A DNA stretch of 64,000 bases from Nocardioides sp. NBC_00368 (GCF_036090055.1 NZ_CP107970.1:5663001-5727000); one strand, 5' to 3'. Positions 17,480-26,165 are shown, numbered from the stretch's first letter. The notes: generated by a model from the letters alone, not told the origin. Made by a program: numbers and translations.

Positions 17480-18913
17480 TCACACCAGGTACTGGGAGAG
17501 GTCGCGCTTGAGGTAGCGGCCGTGGCCCTTGGTGCCGTGGAACTCGCCGTCGGCGACGACGACGGATCCACGGGAGAGCACCACGTCGACGTGGCCGTCG
17601 ATCTCGTAGCCCTCCCAGGCGGAGTGGTCCATGTTCATGTGGTGCGTCCTGCCCTCCCCGACGCCGATGGAGGTGTGACCGGCCGGGTCGTAGACGACGA
17701 TGTCGGCGTCGGCACCCGGCGCGATGACGCCCTTGCGGCCGTAGAGGCCGAACATCCGGGCCGGCGTGGTCGCGATCAGCTCGACCCAGCGCTCCAGGGT
17801 GATCTGTCCGGTCACCACGCCCTGGTAGAGCAGGTCGACGCGGTGCTCGATCGAGCCGATCCCGTTGGGGATCGCCCGGAAGTCGTCCTTGCCGAGCTCC
17901 TTCTGCTCCTTCATGCAGAAGGGGCAGTGGTCGGTCGAGACCATCTGCAGGTCGTTGGTGCGCAACGCCTGCCACATCGCGTCCTGGTGCCCCTCCGTGC
18001 GTGAGCGCAGCGGCGTCGAGCAGACCCACTTGGCGCCCTCGAAGTCGCCCCACTCCTCCGAGGAGGCGCCGAGCTGCTCCTCGAGGGAGAGATAGAGGTA
18101 CTGCGGGCAGGTCTCGCCGTAGACGTTCTTGCCCTTGTCCCGGGCGGCGGCCAGCTGCTCGACGGCCTGCTTGGCGCTGACGTGCACCACGTAGAGCGGC
18201 GCCCCGGTCACGTCGGCGAGCATGATCGCCCGATGGGTGGCCTCCTCCTCCATCTGCCAGGCACGCGCGATGCCGTGGTAGTAGGGGCTCGTCTTCCCCG
18301 ACTCGGCCAGCTGCGCGGCGAGCACGTCGATCGCGGGGCCGTTCTCGGCGTGCATCATGGTCAGCAGACCGTGGTCGGTCGCCTTCTGCATCGCACGGAG
18401 CACCTGCGCATCGTCGGAGTAGAAGACGCCCGGGTAGGCCATGAACAGCTTGTAGGAGGTGATCCCCTCCTCCACGAGGGTGTCCATCGCCTTGAGCGCG
18501 TCGTCGTCGACCCCGCCGATGATCTGGTGGAACCCGTAGTCGATCGCGCAGTTGCCGGCGGCCAGCTCGTGCCAGTGGGCCAACCCGTCCTGTACGCGTT
18601 CGCCGTAGCGCTGCACCGCGAAGTCGATGATCGTCGTGGTGCCGCCCCACGCCGCGGCCCGGGTGCCGGTCTCGAAGGTGTCGGAGGCGTTGGTGCCGCC
18701 GAACGGCAGCTGCATGTGGGTGTGGGCGTCGACGCCGCCGGGGATGACGTACTTCCCGGTCGCGTCGATAGTGACGTCGGCGGTGATGGTTCCGAACGGG
18801 CTGGCGCCAGGCGCGATGAGCGCGACGATCCTTTCGCCGTCGACGAGCACGTCCGCCTGGGTGCGGCCGGTCGCGGAGACGACCGTGCCGCCCGTGATGA
18901 GCGTGGTGGTCAT
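17480..18913 (-). CDS. hydA: Dihydropyrimidinase (D-hydantoinase family)
   Basis: A 477-residue cyclic amidohydrolase opening dihydrouracil/dihydrothymine to N-carbamoyl-beta-amino acids. Metal ligands are His64 and His66 (GVDAHTHMQLPFGG), the carboxylated Lys in TSYKLFMAYPG, His in HAENG and HVSAKQAVEQ, and Asp in STDHCPF. All key residues are present. It sits 10 bases after the beta-ureidopropionase gene and 3 before the LLM gene, clearly in one operon. Confidence 0.9.
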   Translation of the reverse strand: MTTTLITGGTVVSATGRTQADVLVDGERIVALIAPGASPFGTITADVTIDATGKYVIPGGVDAHTHMQLPFGGTNASDTFETGTRAAAWGGTTTIIDFAVQRYGERVQDGLAHWHELAAGNCAIDYGFHQIIGGVDDDALKAMDTLVEEGITSYKLFMAYPGVFYSDDAQVLRAMQKATDHGLLTMMHAENGPAIDVLAAQLAESGKTSPYYHGIARAWQMEEEATHRAIMLADVTGAPLYVVHVSAKQAVEQLAAARDKGKNVYGETCPQYLYLSLEEQLGASSEEWGDFEGAKWVCSTPLRSRTEGHQDAMWQALRTNDLQMVSTDHCPFCMKEQKELGKDDFRAIPNGIGSIEHRVDLLYQGVVTGQITLERWVELIATTPARMFGLYGRKGVIAPGADADIVVYDPAGHTSIGVGEGRTHHMNMDHSAWEGYEIDGHVDVVLSRGSVVVADGEFHGTKGHGRYLKRDLSQYLV

Positions 18914-18923
18914 GCCGGCCTCC

Positions 18924-19772
18924 TCAGGGTCGGGGGATGGCGGTGTACGAATCGGGCCGCCGGTCGCGGTAGAACTGCCAGTCGTCGCGCATCTCCTGGA
19001 CCATGTTCATGTCCAGGTCGCGTACGAGCAGCTCCTCCTTCTCGCCCGAGCCGAGCTCGCCCACGTAGTTGCCGCGGGGGTCGACGATCTGCGACATCCC
19101 GTAGAAGTTGACCGCCTCCTCGCCGTACTCGTTGTCCTCGAGGCCGACCCGGTTGGGCGCGAGCACGAAGTAGCCGTTGGCGACCGCGGCGGCGGGCTGC
19201 TCGATCTCCCACAGCCGGTTGGAGAGTCCCGGCTTGGTGGCGTTGGGGTTGAAGACCATGTGGGCCCCGTTGAGCCCGAGCTCGCGCCAGCCCTCGGGGA
19301 AGTGGCGGTCGTAGCAGATGTACATCCCCACCTTGCCGACCGCCGACTCGAAGACCGGGTAGCCGAGGTTGCCAGGGCGGAAGTAGAACTTCTCCCAGAA
19401 CTTCTCGACGTGCGGCAGGTGGTTCTTCCGGTACTTGCCGAGGATCGTGCCGTCGGCGTCAACGAGCACGGCGGTGTTGTAGTAGATCCCGGTGTCGGCC
19501 TCTTCGTAGATCGGCAGCACCATCACCATGCCCAGCTCCTTGGCCAGGCTCGCGAAGCGCTGCACTACGGCTCCGTCGGCAGGCTCGGCGTAGCGGTAGT
19601 ACTTCTTGTCCTGGGTGATCCCGAAGTAGGGCCCGTAGAAGAGCTCCTGGAAGCACATCACCTGGGCGCCCTGCGCGGCAGCATCACGAGCGAAGCCCTC
19701 GTGCTTGTCCAGCATGGAGGCCTTGTCCCCGGTCCAGGTGGTCTGGCTGATTGCGGCTCTGACGATGGTCAT
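18924..19772 (-). CDS. Beta-ureidopropionase / N-carbamoyl amidohydrolase, nitrilase superfamily
   Basis: A 282-residue nitrilase-superfamily enzyme hydrolysing N-carbamoyl-beta-alanine to beta-alanine, CO2 and ammonia. The catalytic triad is visible: Glu in MCFQELFYGPYFG, Lys in KYRKNHLPHVEK and Cys in YICYDRHFPEG. It is the first gene of the minus-strand pyrimidine cluster, with a strong GGGGGAGG before the ATG. The 98-bp upstream region carries a GC-rich hairpin near 19799-19832 of unknown purpose. Confidence 0.85.
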   Translation of the reverse strand: MTIVRAAISQTTWTGDKASMLDKHEGFARDAAAQGAQVMCFQELFYGPYFGITQDKKYYRYAEPADGAVVQRFASLAKELGMVMVLPIYEEADTGIYYNTAVLVDADGTILGKYRKNHLPHVEKFWEKFYFRPGNLGYPVFESAVGKVGMYICYDRHFPEGWRELGLNGAHMVFNPNATKPGLSNRLWEIEQPAAAVANGYFVLAPNRVGLEDNEYGEEAVNFYGMSQIVDPRGNYVGELGSGEKEELLVRDLDMNMVQEMRDDWQFYRDRRPDSYTAIPRP

Positions 19773-19870
19773 GCAACTACCTCCCCCTCAATAGAAGCAT
19801 GCCGCCGCGGCCCGTGGGGCCACGACGGCATTTTTGCTCGGAGGGAGGCGGCGCTTGAAAGTCTCTTGCT

Positions 19871-20230
19871 CTACGCGGCGCTGGCCGGATGACGTACGAC
19901 CACGTGCTCGACGGCCCTGGCGAGCTCCTCGCGGAGCTCTGGCGCGAGCTGCGGGCAGTCGACGGAGAGGAACAACTCCATCGCGGAGCGGGTCGCGCGG
20001 GCACGCTCGCCGGGCGTGCCCTCAGGGAGGGTGGGCGCGATCTCGGCGAGGTGGGCGCTGGTCTCGACCACGGTGTTGCAGTCGTGCGGGGTGAGTGGGG
20101 CGCGGGCCTCCCGGCCGGCGCGGACGAGGACGCTGAGAACCTCCACCTTGGCGGCGGTGGTCAACGACATAGCGCTCCTCGACGAGTCGAACAGATGCGA
20201 CCCCACACCGTCCGCGTTGTGCGACGACAT
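19871..20230 (-). CDS. Hypothetical protein, about 100-120 residues
   Basis: A predicted helical cytoplasmic protein beginning (after a possible N-terminal extension) MSLTTAAKVEVLSVLVRAGRE and ending EHVVVRHPASAA. GAGGAG precedes both the ATG at 20230 and a second in-frame ATG at 20171 with the same 4-base spacing, so either start may be used. It contains a single Cys-Asn pair (HDCNTVV) and a later Cys, but no motif I recognise. It lies upstream of the pyrimidine cluster on the same strand. Confidence 0.55.
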   Translation of the reverse strand: MSSHNADGVGSHLFDSSRSAMSLTTAAKVEVLSVLVRAGREARAPLTPHDCNTVVETSAHLAEIAPTLPEGTPGERARATRSAMELFLSVDCPQLAPELREELARAVEHVVVRHPASAA

Positions 20231-20407
20231 GTATCTCCTCGGTGGGACGTGTGCCTCCCCCGAGGCACTCTCGCCCACTCCAACGACCAAAGGAAGGGAT
20301 CGGTGACGCCCTTGGGAGCTTTGTAACCCACCTGTGGGCCGACCCGTGAGTAACCTATAGAAACTAGGGCCGTGGTGTTGCAGTCGCCGTCGCGTGGGGC
20401 GACCCGG

Positions 20408-20413
20408 CACAAT
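20408..20413 (+). promoter_or_regulatory. -10-like CACAAT before DUF445 gene
   Basis: CACAAT ends 7 bases before the ATG at 20421. No Shine-Dalgarno is present. Confidence 0.4.
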
Positions 20414-20420
20414 TGAGCCC

Positions 20421-21698
20421 ATGAGTTCTCCTGGGGGCGTCGGGATCGGCGGCCTGATGGTCGAGACCGAGGCCGATGTCGTACGCCGCCAGGCACTGCG
20501 CCGCATGCGCATCGTCGCCACCGGGCTCCTGGTCGTGGCCGCCATCGTCTACCTGCTGACCCTGGGCATGGACGGGTTCTGGGGGTTCGTTAACGCCGGT
20601 GCCGAGGCGTCGATGGTCGGCGCGATGGCCGACTGGTTCGCGGTCACCGCGCTTTTTCGTCACCCGCTCGGGCTCCCGGTGCCGCACACCGCGCTGATCC
20701 CGAAGCGGAAGGACGAGCTCGGCGCCAGCCTGGAGGAGTTCGTCCAGGACAACTTCCTGCAGGAGGAGACCATCCGTGAGCGGCTCGGGGTCGCGATGCC
20801 GTCGCTGCGGCTCGCGCTGTGGCTCTCCGAGGAGCCCAACGCCAAGCGCGTCGTCGACGAGGTCTCCACCGTGGTCGCCGACGGGCTCTCCCGGATCAGC
20901 AACCGGCACATCGTCGAGATCATCCAGGACGGGTTCGTGCCTCGCCTGCGCGAGGAGCAGATCGCGCCCCTCCTCGGCGGCACGCTGCAGGCCGCGCTGG
21001 ACGACGGCGTCCACCACGGCCTGGTCGACCTGGCGCTGGTCGAGCTGCACGGCTGGCTCGAGGAGAACGAGGAGATCGTCACCGAGGTGCTCGGCGAGCG
21101 GGCGCCGTGGTGGACGCCGCAGGTGCTGCGCGAGCCGGTGACCGCCCGTATCCATGTCGAGCTGGTCCGCTGGATCGCCGACATCCGCGACGACCCCGAG
21201 CACCGCGCACGCAAGGCGATCGACACGATGCTCGCCGACCTCGCCGACAACCTCCAGCACGACGAGGCCACCATGGAGCGCGCCGAGCGGCTCAAGGAGC
21301 GCGTGCTCGACCACCCCGGCGTCATCGACACCGCGATCTCCATCTGGGACGCGCTGCGCCGCGCGCTGACCACCTCGCTGCGCGACCCCGAGGGCGTCGT
21401 CCGCCGCCGCGCCCTGGACGAGGTCGTCCGCTACGCCCAGAAGGTCGTCCTCGACGAGACCCTCCAGCGCCGCTACGACGCACTCGCCTCCGACGTCGCC
21501 GTCTACGTCGTCAAGCGCTACGGCCGCGAGGCGACCACCGTCATCACCCACACCATCCAACGCTGGGACGGCAAGCAGGCCGCCCGCCGCATCGAGCTCT
21601 TCGTCGGCCGCGACCTGCAGTTCATCCGCATCAACGGCACCCTCGTCGGTGGCCTCGTCGGCGTCATCATCCACACCATCGCCGTCCTGGTCTCCTGA
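20421..21698 (+). CDS. DUF445 family membrane protein
   Basis: A 425-residue protein of the DUF445/YjiN family. It has an N-terminal transmembrane helix (VATGLLVVAAIVYLLTLG), the family signature GAEASMVGAMADWFAVTALF with RHPLGLPVPHTALIP directly after, a long helical region and a C-terminal helix (GTLVGGLVGVIIHTIAVLV). Its function is unknown. It should be anchored by both ends. The ATG at 20421 is preferred over a GTG 9 codons upstream because of the -10 hexamer. Confidence 0.85.
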   Translation: MSSPGGVGIGGLMVETEADVVRRQALRRMRIVATGLLVVAAIVYLLTLGMDGFWGFVNAGAEASMVGAMADWFAVTALFRHPLGLPVPHTALIPKRKDELGASLEEFVQDNFLQEETIRERLGVAMPSLRLALWLSEEPNAKRVVDEVSTVVADGLSRISNRHIVEIIQDGFVPRLREEQIAPLLGGTLQAALDDGVHHGLVDLALVELHGWLEENEEIVTEVLGERAPWWTPQVLREPVTARIHVELVRWIADIRDDPEHRARKAIDTMLADLADNLQHDEATMERAERLKERVLDHPGVIDTAISIWDALRRALTTSLRDPEGVVRRRALDEVVRYAQKVVLDETLQRRYDALASDVAVYVVKRYGREATTVITHTIQRWDGKQAARRIELFVGRDLQFIRINGTLVGGLVGVIIHTIAVLVS

Positions 21699-21859
21699 CC
21701 CGCCGAGGCGTCACGTACGTCGGCCGAGACGTCGCTCAGGTCGGCCGAGGCGTCACGTACGTCGATCGAGATGTCACCACGGGCCGTCTCGGCCGACCGC
21801 AGCGACCCTTCGGCCGACGCGGCTGACGCCTCGGCCGATATTTGTGACGCCTCGGCGGG
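21699..21859. repeat. 21-bp-phased inverted array between DUF445 and S4 genes
   Basis: Four left units (core TCGGCCGAG) begin at 21699, 21720, 21741 and 21762. Four inverted units begin at 21789, 21810, 21831 and 21852. Spacing is 21 bp on each side and 27 bp across the centre. The outermost arms CGCCGAGGCGTCAC (21701-21714) and its complement (21844-21857) are perfect. Units 1 and 3 are nearly identical (GCCGAGGCGTCACGTACGTCG). It ends 17 bases before the S4 gene start. Confidence 0.75.
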
Positions 21860-21876
21860 CGGGGGAGGATGAGGGC

Positions 21877-22119
21877 GTGAGCGAGCCCTTCGACGTACCC
21901 ATCACCGACGAGGTCATCCGCCTCGGTCAGTTCCTGAAGCTGGCCAACCTGGTCGAGACCGGCTCCGAGGCGCGCCCGGCGATCACCGCGGGCGAGGTGA
22001 AGGTCAACGGCGAGACCGAGCTCCGCCGGGGCCGCCAGCTCCGCGTCGGCGACGTGGTCGAGTACGCCGGCCAGGCGGCCCGGGTCTCCGACGAGGCCGA
22101 CTTCGACGTCCCCTGGTGA
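21877..22119 (+). CDS. S4-domain RNA-binding protein
   Basis: An 80-residue protein made almost wholly of an S4 RNA-binding fold (LGQFLKLANLVETGSEAR, then ITAGEVKVNGETELRRGRQLRVGDVV). It resembles the small YbcJ/RlbA-like proteins. GGGGGAGGATGAG gives a strong ribosome-binding site before the GTG. The RNA target is unknown. It is flanked on both sides by phased palindromic arrays. Confidence 0.8.
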   Translation: MSEPFDVPITDEVIRLGQFLKLANLVETGSEARPAITAGEVKVNGETELRRGRQLRVGDVVEYAGQAARVSDEADFDVPW

Positions 22120-22121
22120 CC

Positions 22122-22260
22122 CCCGCCGAGTAGGTAGTTCTTGCGGCCGAGTCCGCAGTTGTGGCGGCCCAAAAGTGAGTTGTGGGCGACGAAACTGGAG
22201 TTTCGTCGCCCACAACTACATTCTCGGCCGCCACAACTGCGGATTCGGCCGCCGGTTCTA
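22122..22260. repeat. 21-bp-phased palindromic array, family A copy 2
   Basis: Left units begin at 22122, 22143, 22164 and 22185. Inverted units begin at 22203, 22224 and 22245, with a weak one at 22266. Steps are 21 bp and the central step is 18 bp. Central arms 22179-22196 and 22199-22216 are perfect over 18 bp with loop GG. Outer arms 22143-22169 and 22226-22252 pair over 27 bp with one mismatch. It lies between convergent genes. Confidence 0.9.
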
Positions 22261-22274
22261 CGGATTCGAATGGG

Positions 22275-22649
22275 TTACTTCTCGACCTTCACCAGGTCGC
22301 AGACGAAGATCAGGGTCTCGCCGGGCTTGATGACCGCACCGGCACCGCGGTCGCCGTAGGCGAGGTGCGGCGGGATGACGAGCTGACGGCGGCCGCCGAC
22401 CTTCATCCCGAGGATGCCCTGGTCCCAGCCCTGGATGACCTGGCCGATGCCGACGCGGAAGTCGAGCGGCTCGCCGCGGTTGTAGGACGCGTCGAACTCC
22501 TCGCCGGTGGACAGCGCCACGCCGACGTAGTGGACCGAGACGCGGTCGCGCTCGGTGGCCTCCTCGCCGTCACCGACGGTGATGTCCTTGATGACGAGGT
22601 CGGTCGGAGGGGTGGGGTCGACGAAGTCGATCTCAGGCTTCTGGCTCAT
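22275..22649 (-). CDS. FKBP-type peptidyl-prolyl isomerase
   Basis: A 124-residue FKBP domain that speeds cis/trans isomerisation of proline bonds during folding. Core residues are in VSVHYVGVAL, FDASYNRGEPLDFRVG, QVIQGWDQGILGMKVGG and the final LIFVCDLVKV. There is no signal peptide, so it is cytoplasmic. It has its own -10 hexamer 8 bases upstream of the ATG, inside the end of the upstream gene. Confidence 0.9.
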   Translation of the reverse strand: MSQKPEIDFVDPTPPTDLVIKDITVGDGEEATERDRVSVHYVGVALSTGEEFDASYNRGEPLDFRVGIGQVIQGWDQGILGMKVGGRRQLVIPPHLAYGDRGAGAVIKPGETLIFVCDLVKVEK

Positions 22650-22655
22650 GGGAAA

Positions 22656-25283
22656 TCAGTCTACGTATCGATTCTCGCTGGGGCACACCGCCGCCGAGTC
22701 GGTCGTGTCGGTCGTCGCGGGGTAGGTCGGGGTGAGGCCGTCGGCCCGCTCGCGGCCGAGGTTCCACTCCAGCCAGTCCCCCTCGCGGTCGTTGGGGCCG
22801 AGCACACAACCGCGCAGGTCGTCGGGGAGCTTCTCGAGGGCCGGCACCGCGTCGTCGCTGAGCCCGGAGAGGAAGTCGGTGTCGATCTTCCCCGTCTCCT
22901 CGTAGCGCGAGACGTTGTGCTCGGCGATCCAGGCGTCCGGGTTGATCGCGGCGATCCCGAGGAGCGCCACGGCACCGCTGACCAGCGCGAACCGGCCGAG
23001 CCAGAGACCGCCGCCGATCGCGCCGCCGGCCACCGCGGCGACCAGCCCGGCGATCACCAGCAGACCCAACCAGGCCTCGAAGACGTCGACGAGCAGGCGG
23101 AGCTGGGTGAAGCCGTACGCCTCCTGGTAGAGGTGCATCCGGTACAGCGCCGACCCGACGACGACCAGCGCCTCGGCGGCCAGCAGCCCGAGCGCGACCC
23201 GCAGCCACAGCCGGTCGGCCACCGTCTCCACCGGCGCCTTGCGCGCCGCCGCCCAGATCACCAGCAGGGTCAGCGCGGTCGCGACGGTGAGCTGACCGAA
23301 CCCCTGATGGACGTATTCGGCGTACGTCAGCCCGGTCGTCTCGCGCAGGTAGTCCTCGCCGCCGAAGACCGCGGTCGCCTGCGCGACCAGGAAGGCGGCG
23401 AAGACGGCGACCACGACACCGACCGGAGCCAGCCACTCGTAGCGGTTGGCGACGGGCTGGGACGTACGCTCGCTGCGGTCGATCCGCGGCGGGTTCACGG
23501 CCAGGTAGGCGGCGCCCATCACCACGCCGAAGACGAACACGGTCATGAAGATCCGAGCCGCGAAGGTGTCGGGACGTACGTCCGGAACGAACTGGTCGAC
23601 CCAGCTGCCCAGCACCGCGTCGGCGGTGGTGAACAGCAGGCCGAAGATCACCAGCCCGAGAAGCGAGAGGACCGTGGTGCGCGCGACCGCGGCTCCGTGC
23701 CCGTGTCCCGAGACGCTGGTCAGCGTGCGGCCCAGCCACGGGATCCCGCGCAGGCCGGCCAGCGGCCAGGAGATCCCGGTCAGCACGATCCCGAGCAGCG
23801 TCTTGGCGCCGGTCGAGGCGCAGAGGATCACCGCGATCGCGGTGAGCAGGCACAGCACGACGATCCACTCGGCGTCGCGGAACACCGCGACCGAGGAGAG
23901 CAGCGCGAACAGCACGTAGCAGACGATCGGGAACCAGCTACGGCGCCTTTCGCTCGCCAGCATCACGACCCCGCCGGCCGCGAGCAGCACGATGACCGTC
24001 CCGAGCCCGGCGTTGCGGTCGGGGATCAGCAGCCCGCCCAGCAGGCCGGCGATCACGGCTCCGATGAAGAGCCCGAACCGGCCCGCGACACCGGAATCGG
24101 GCCAGTAGGTGCCGAAGATGTCGTCGAGGACCGACGGGGCGGCGTAGGCCTTGGCGTCCGTCGTGGGCGCGTCGACCGGCTGGGAGGGTTCGGCGGGCTG
24201 GGCGGGTTCGGCCGCCGGGGGAGTGGTGGGCATCTGGCTCTCCTCATGGGTGGGGGTGAGATGACTGGTGATGGGACGTGCGGGTGGCCGCAGCGGAAGG
24301 TCGACGCGCACCCGAGCGCCGGCAGCACCCGCGGTCTCGGGCAGCGGATCGAGGAAGGCGATGGAGCCGCCGTGCAGATCGGTGACCCACCGGGCGATGG
24401 CGAGCCCGAGCCCGGTCCCGCCGCCCTCGGCCGAGGCACTGAGGGTGCCGAAGGGCTCGAAGACGCGACTCCGGTCGGCGACCGGGACGCCGGGTCCGGA
24501 GTCGAGGACCTCGAGGTGGTAGCGCTCGCCGTCGAGACCGGCGCGCACGACCACCACGCCGTCCCGCGGACTGTGCCGGGAGGCGTTGTCGAGGAGGTTG
24601 ACGACGAGCTGGCTGAGCCGATCGGCGTCGGCCTCGACGACAAGAGAGTCCGGCGCGTCGATCTCGTAGGTGACCGGCCGCCCGTTGACCCGCGCCTCCG
24701 CGACGCAGGCCTCCAGGAGCGGCCCGAGCTCGACCGACGACGTGCTCAACGGCGCCTTGCCGGCGTCGACGCGTGCCAGGTCGAGCAGGTCCTCGACCAG
24801 CCGGCTCAGGCGCTCGGCCTGACCGAGCGCGGTCTGGAGGGCGGTCGGGTCGGATCCGACACCGTCCACGAGGTTCTCCAGGACGACGGTGAGAGCCGCC
24901 AGCGGCGTACGCAGCTCGTGGGAGACGTTGGCGACCAGTTCGCGGCGCTGGCGGTCTACCGCGCCCAGATCGCTGGCCATCGTGTTGAACGCGCGGCCCA
25001 GCTGGCCGACCTCGTCGGCCCCGCCGACCGGCACCGAGACCGAGTAGTCGCCTCGGGCCATCCGGCGGGCCGCGACCGTCATCTGCCGCAACGGCGAGGT
25101 CATCCCGGCCGCCAGCAGCTGGGTGACCGCGAGCGCGATCCCGATCGTGACCGGGATCGAGATCCACGGCGAGACCCCGGTGACCCGACCGACGGAGGCG
25201 ACGACCGCCGCCACCAGGGCACTCGCCGCGACCAGCAGACCGAGCTTGACCTTGATCGAGGAGACTCGTTCCAGCGGAGTCAT
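22656..25283 (-). CDS. Sensor histidine kinase fused in frame to DUF4173 membrane protein
   Basis: An uninterrupted 875-codon frame. Residues 1-350 are a histidine kinase: two N-terminal helices, HAMP (ARRMARGDYSVSVPV), His122 in VANVSHELRTPLA, and the ATP site NLLDNASRHS, DSGPGV and GTGLGLAI. From residue 351 (MPTTPPAAEP) a proline-rich linker leads to a multi-helix DUF4173-type membrane domain with NPPRIDR and YAEYVHQGFGQLTV. The join ITSHLTPTHEESQ reads like former intergenic sequence. An internal ATG at 24233 has GAGGAG at ideal spacing, so the second half may also be made alone. The kinase ATG overlaps the response-regulator stop by 4 bases. Confidence 0.8.
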   Translation of the reverse strand: MTPLERVSSIKVKLGLLVAASALVAAVVASVGRVTGVSPWISIPVTIGIALAVTQLLAAGMTSPLRQMTVAARRMARGDYSVSVPVGGADEVGQLGRAFNTMASDLGAVDRQRRELVANVSHELRTPLAALTVVLENLVDGVGSDPTALQTALGQAERLSRLVEDLLDLARVDAGKAPLSTSSVELGPLLEACVAEARVNGRPVTYEIDAPDSLVVEADADRLSQLVVNLLDNASRHSPRDGVVVVRAGLDGERYHLEVLDSGPGVPVADRSRVFEPFGTLSASAEGGGTGLGLAIARWVTDLHGGSIAFLDPLPETAGAAGARVRVDLPLRPPARPITSHLTPTHEESQMPTTPPAAEPAQPAEPSQPVDAPTTDAKAYAAPSVLDDIFGTYWPDSGVAGRFGLFIGAVIAGLLGGLLIPDRNAGLGTVIVLLAAGGVVMLASERRRSWFPIVCYVLFALLSSVAVFRDAEWIVVLCLLTAIAVILCASTGAKTLLGIVLTGISWPLAGLRGIPWLGRTLTSVSGHGHGAAVARTTVLSLLGLVIFGLLFTTADAVLGSWVDQFVPDVRPDTFAARIFMTVFVFGVVMGAAYLAVNPPRIDRSERTSQPVANRYEWLAPVGVVVAVFAAFLVAQATAVFGGEDYLRETTGLTYAEYVHQGFGQLTVATALTLLVIWAAARKAPVETVADRLWLRVALGLLAAEALVVVGSALYRMHLYQEAYGFTQLRLLVDVFEAWLGLLVIAGLVAAVAGGAIGGGLWLGRFALVSGAVALLGIAAINPDAWIAEHNVSRYEETGKIDTDFLSGLSDDAVPALEKLPDDLRGCVLGPNDREGDWLEWNLGRERADGLTPTYPATTDTTDSAAVCPSENRYVD
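22658..22663 (-). promoter_or_regulatory. -10 hexamer TAGACT, leaderless FKBP gene
   Basis: On the minus strand TAGACT ends 8 bases before the FKBP ATG, within the last codons of the upstream DUF4173 gene. Confidence 0.4.
24233..24245 (-). promoter_or_regulatory. Internal ribosome-binding site and ATG of the DUF4173 half
   Basis: On the minus strand GAGGAG (24240-24245) lies 6 bases before an in-frame ATG (24231-24233). This could start a separate 525-residue DUF4173 protein within the fused frame. Confidence 0.6.
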
Positions 25284-25981
25284 TCGCCGGCCTCCAGCGC
25301 GTAGCCGACCCCGTGCACGGTGCGGACCCGCGCGGACCCGATCTTGGCCCTCAGCCCCTTCACGTGGCTGTCGACGGTGCGGGTGCCCGAGGCGTCGTTC
25401 CAGCCCCAGACCTCGGCGAGCAGCCGCTCGCGGGTGACCACGGCGCCCGGGTCGGCGGCCAGGCAGACCAGCAGGTCGAACTCGGTCGGCGTGAGCCTGA
25501 CCTCGGACCCGTCGACCCACACGCGTCGGGCGGCCGAATCCATCCGAAGCCCGCCGATCTCAGCCGTACGCCGCGGCGACCCGGCCAGCTCGGCCGCTCG
25601 CTCCACGCGCCGCAGGAGGGCGTTCACCCGGGCCACCAGCTCGCGCGCCCGGAACGGCTTGGTCAGGTAGTCGTCGGCCCCGACGCCGAGCCCGACCAAC
25701 ACATCGGCCTCGTCGACACGGGCGGTGAGCATGAGCACCGGCACCGGGCGTACGGCCTGGATCCGGCGGCACACCTCGAGGCCGTCGTAGCCCGGCAGCA
25801 TCACGTCGAGGACGACCAGGTCCGGCGAGGTCTCCTCGAAGGTGGAGACCGCTCCCGGCCCGTCCCATGCCCGGACGACGTCGTAGCCCTCGGCGGTGAG
25901 GCGGTCGGAGACGGCCTGGTTGATGACCGGCTCGTCCTCGACCACGAGAACCCGGCGGGTGGCGCTCACATGTTCTGGCAC
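25280..25981 (-). CDS. OmpR-family response regulator
   Basis: A 233-residue two-component regulator. The receiver domain has the acidic pair in VVEDEP, phospho-acceptor Asp59 (VVLDVMLPG) and Lys108 (YLTKPF). A winged-helix DNA-binding domain follows (LTPTEFDLLVCLA, ending RTVHGVGYAL). It is the partner of the adjoining histidine kinase, and the stop and start overlap as ATGA. The GTG start is leaderless, 6 bases after TAGCCT. The inducing signal is unknown. Confidence 0.9.
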   Translation of the reverse strand: MPEHVSATRRVLVVEDEPVINQAVSDRLTAEGYDVVRAWDGPGAVSTFEETSPDLVVLDVMLPGYDGLEVCRRIQAVRPVPVLMLTARVDEADVLVGLGVGADDYLTKPFRARELVARVNALLRRVERAAELAGSPRRTAEIGGLRMDSAARRVWVDGSEVRLTPTEFDLLVCLAADPGAVVTRERLLAEVWGWNDASGTRTVDSHVKGLRAKIGSARVRTVHGVGYALEAGE

Positions 25982-25987
25982 ATGCTC

Positions 25988-25993
25988 AGGCTA
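25988..25993 (-). promoter_or_regulatory. -10 hexamer TAGCCT, leaderless response regulator
   Basis: On the minus strand TAGCCT ends 6 bases before the GTG at 25981. It would drive the regulator and the fused kinase. Confidence 0.45.
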
Positions 25994-26153
25994 GAAGCCG
26001 GAGCCGCCGGAAAGCCTGCAGAAGTTGTGCAGGTCCTGTGAAGGTCAGGTCGTGTCCCGAGCCCGGATGCGTCGATCCGGCGGTGATGATCGGGTCGACC
26101 CTTGCCCCGATGGTGACGTCGTTTTCCCGCCGGTTCGGGAGGCTCGGTCTCCC

Positions 26154-26159
26154 TACGGT
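26154..26159 (+). promoter_or_regulatory. -10 hexamer TACGGT, leaderless MFS gene
   Basis: TACGGT ends 6 bases before the ATG at 26166. Confidence 0.45.
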
Positions 26160-26165
26160 TGCAGC

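Noticed and set aside
19798..19832. Hairpin followed by TTTTT on the plus strand, like a rho-independent terminator
   Set aside because: No plus-strand gene ends here; both neighbouring genes read leftward, so the T-run is on the wrong side for them. Kept only as a hairpin of unknown role.
22182..25304. A 1,040-codon plus-strand frame opposite the FKBP and kinase/DUF4173 genes
   Set aside because: It mirrors genes with clear domains, has repetitive Arg/Asp/Gly-rich composition and no recognisable motif; typical antisense frame of high-GC DNA.
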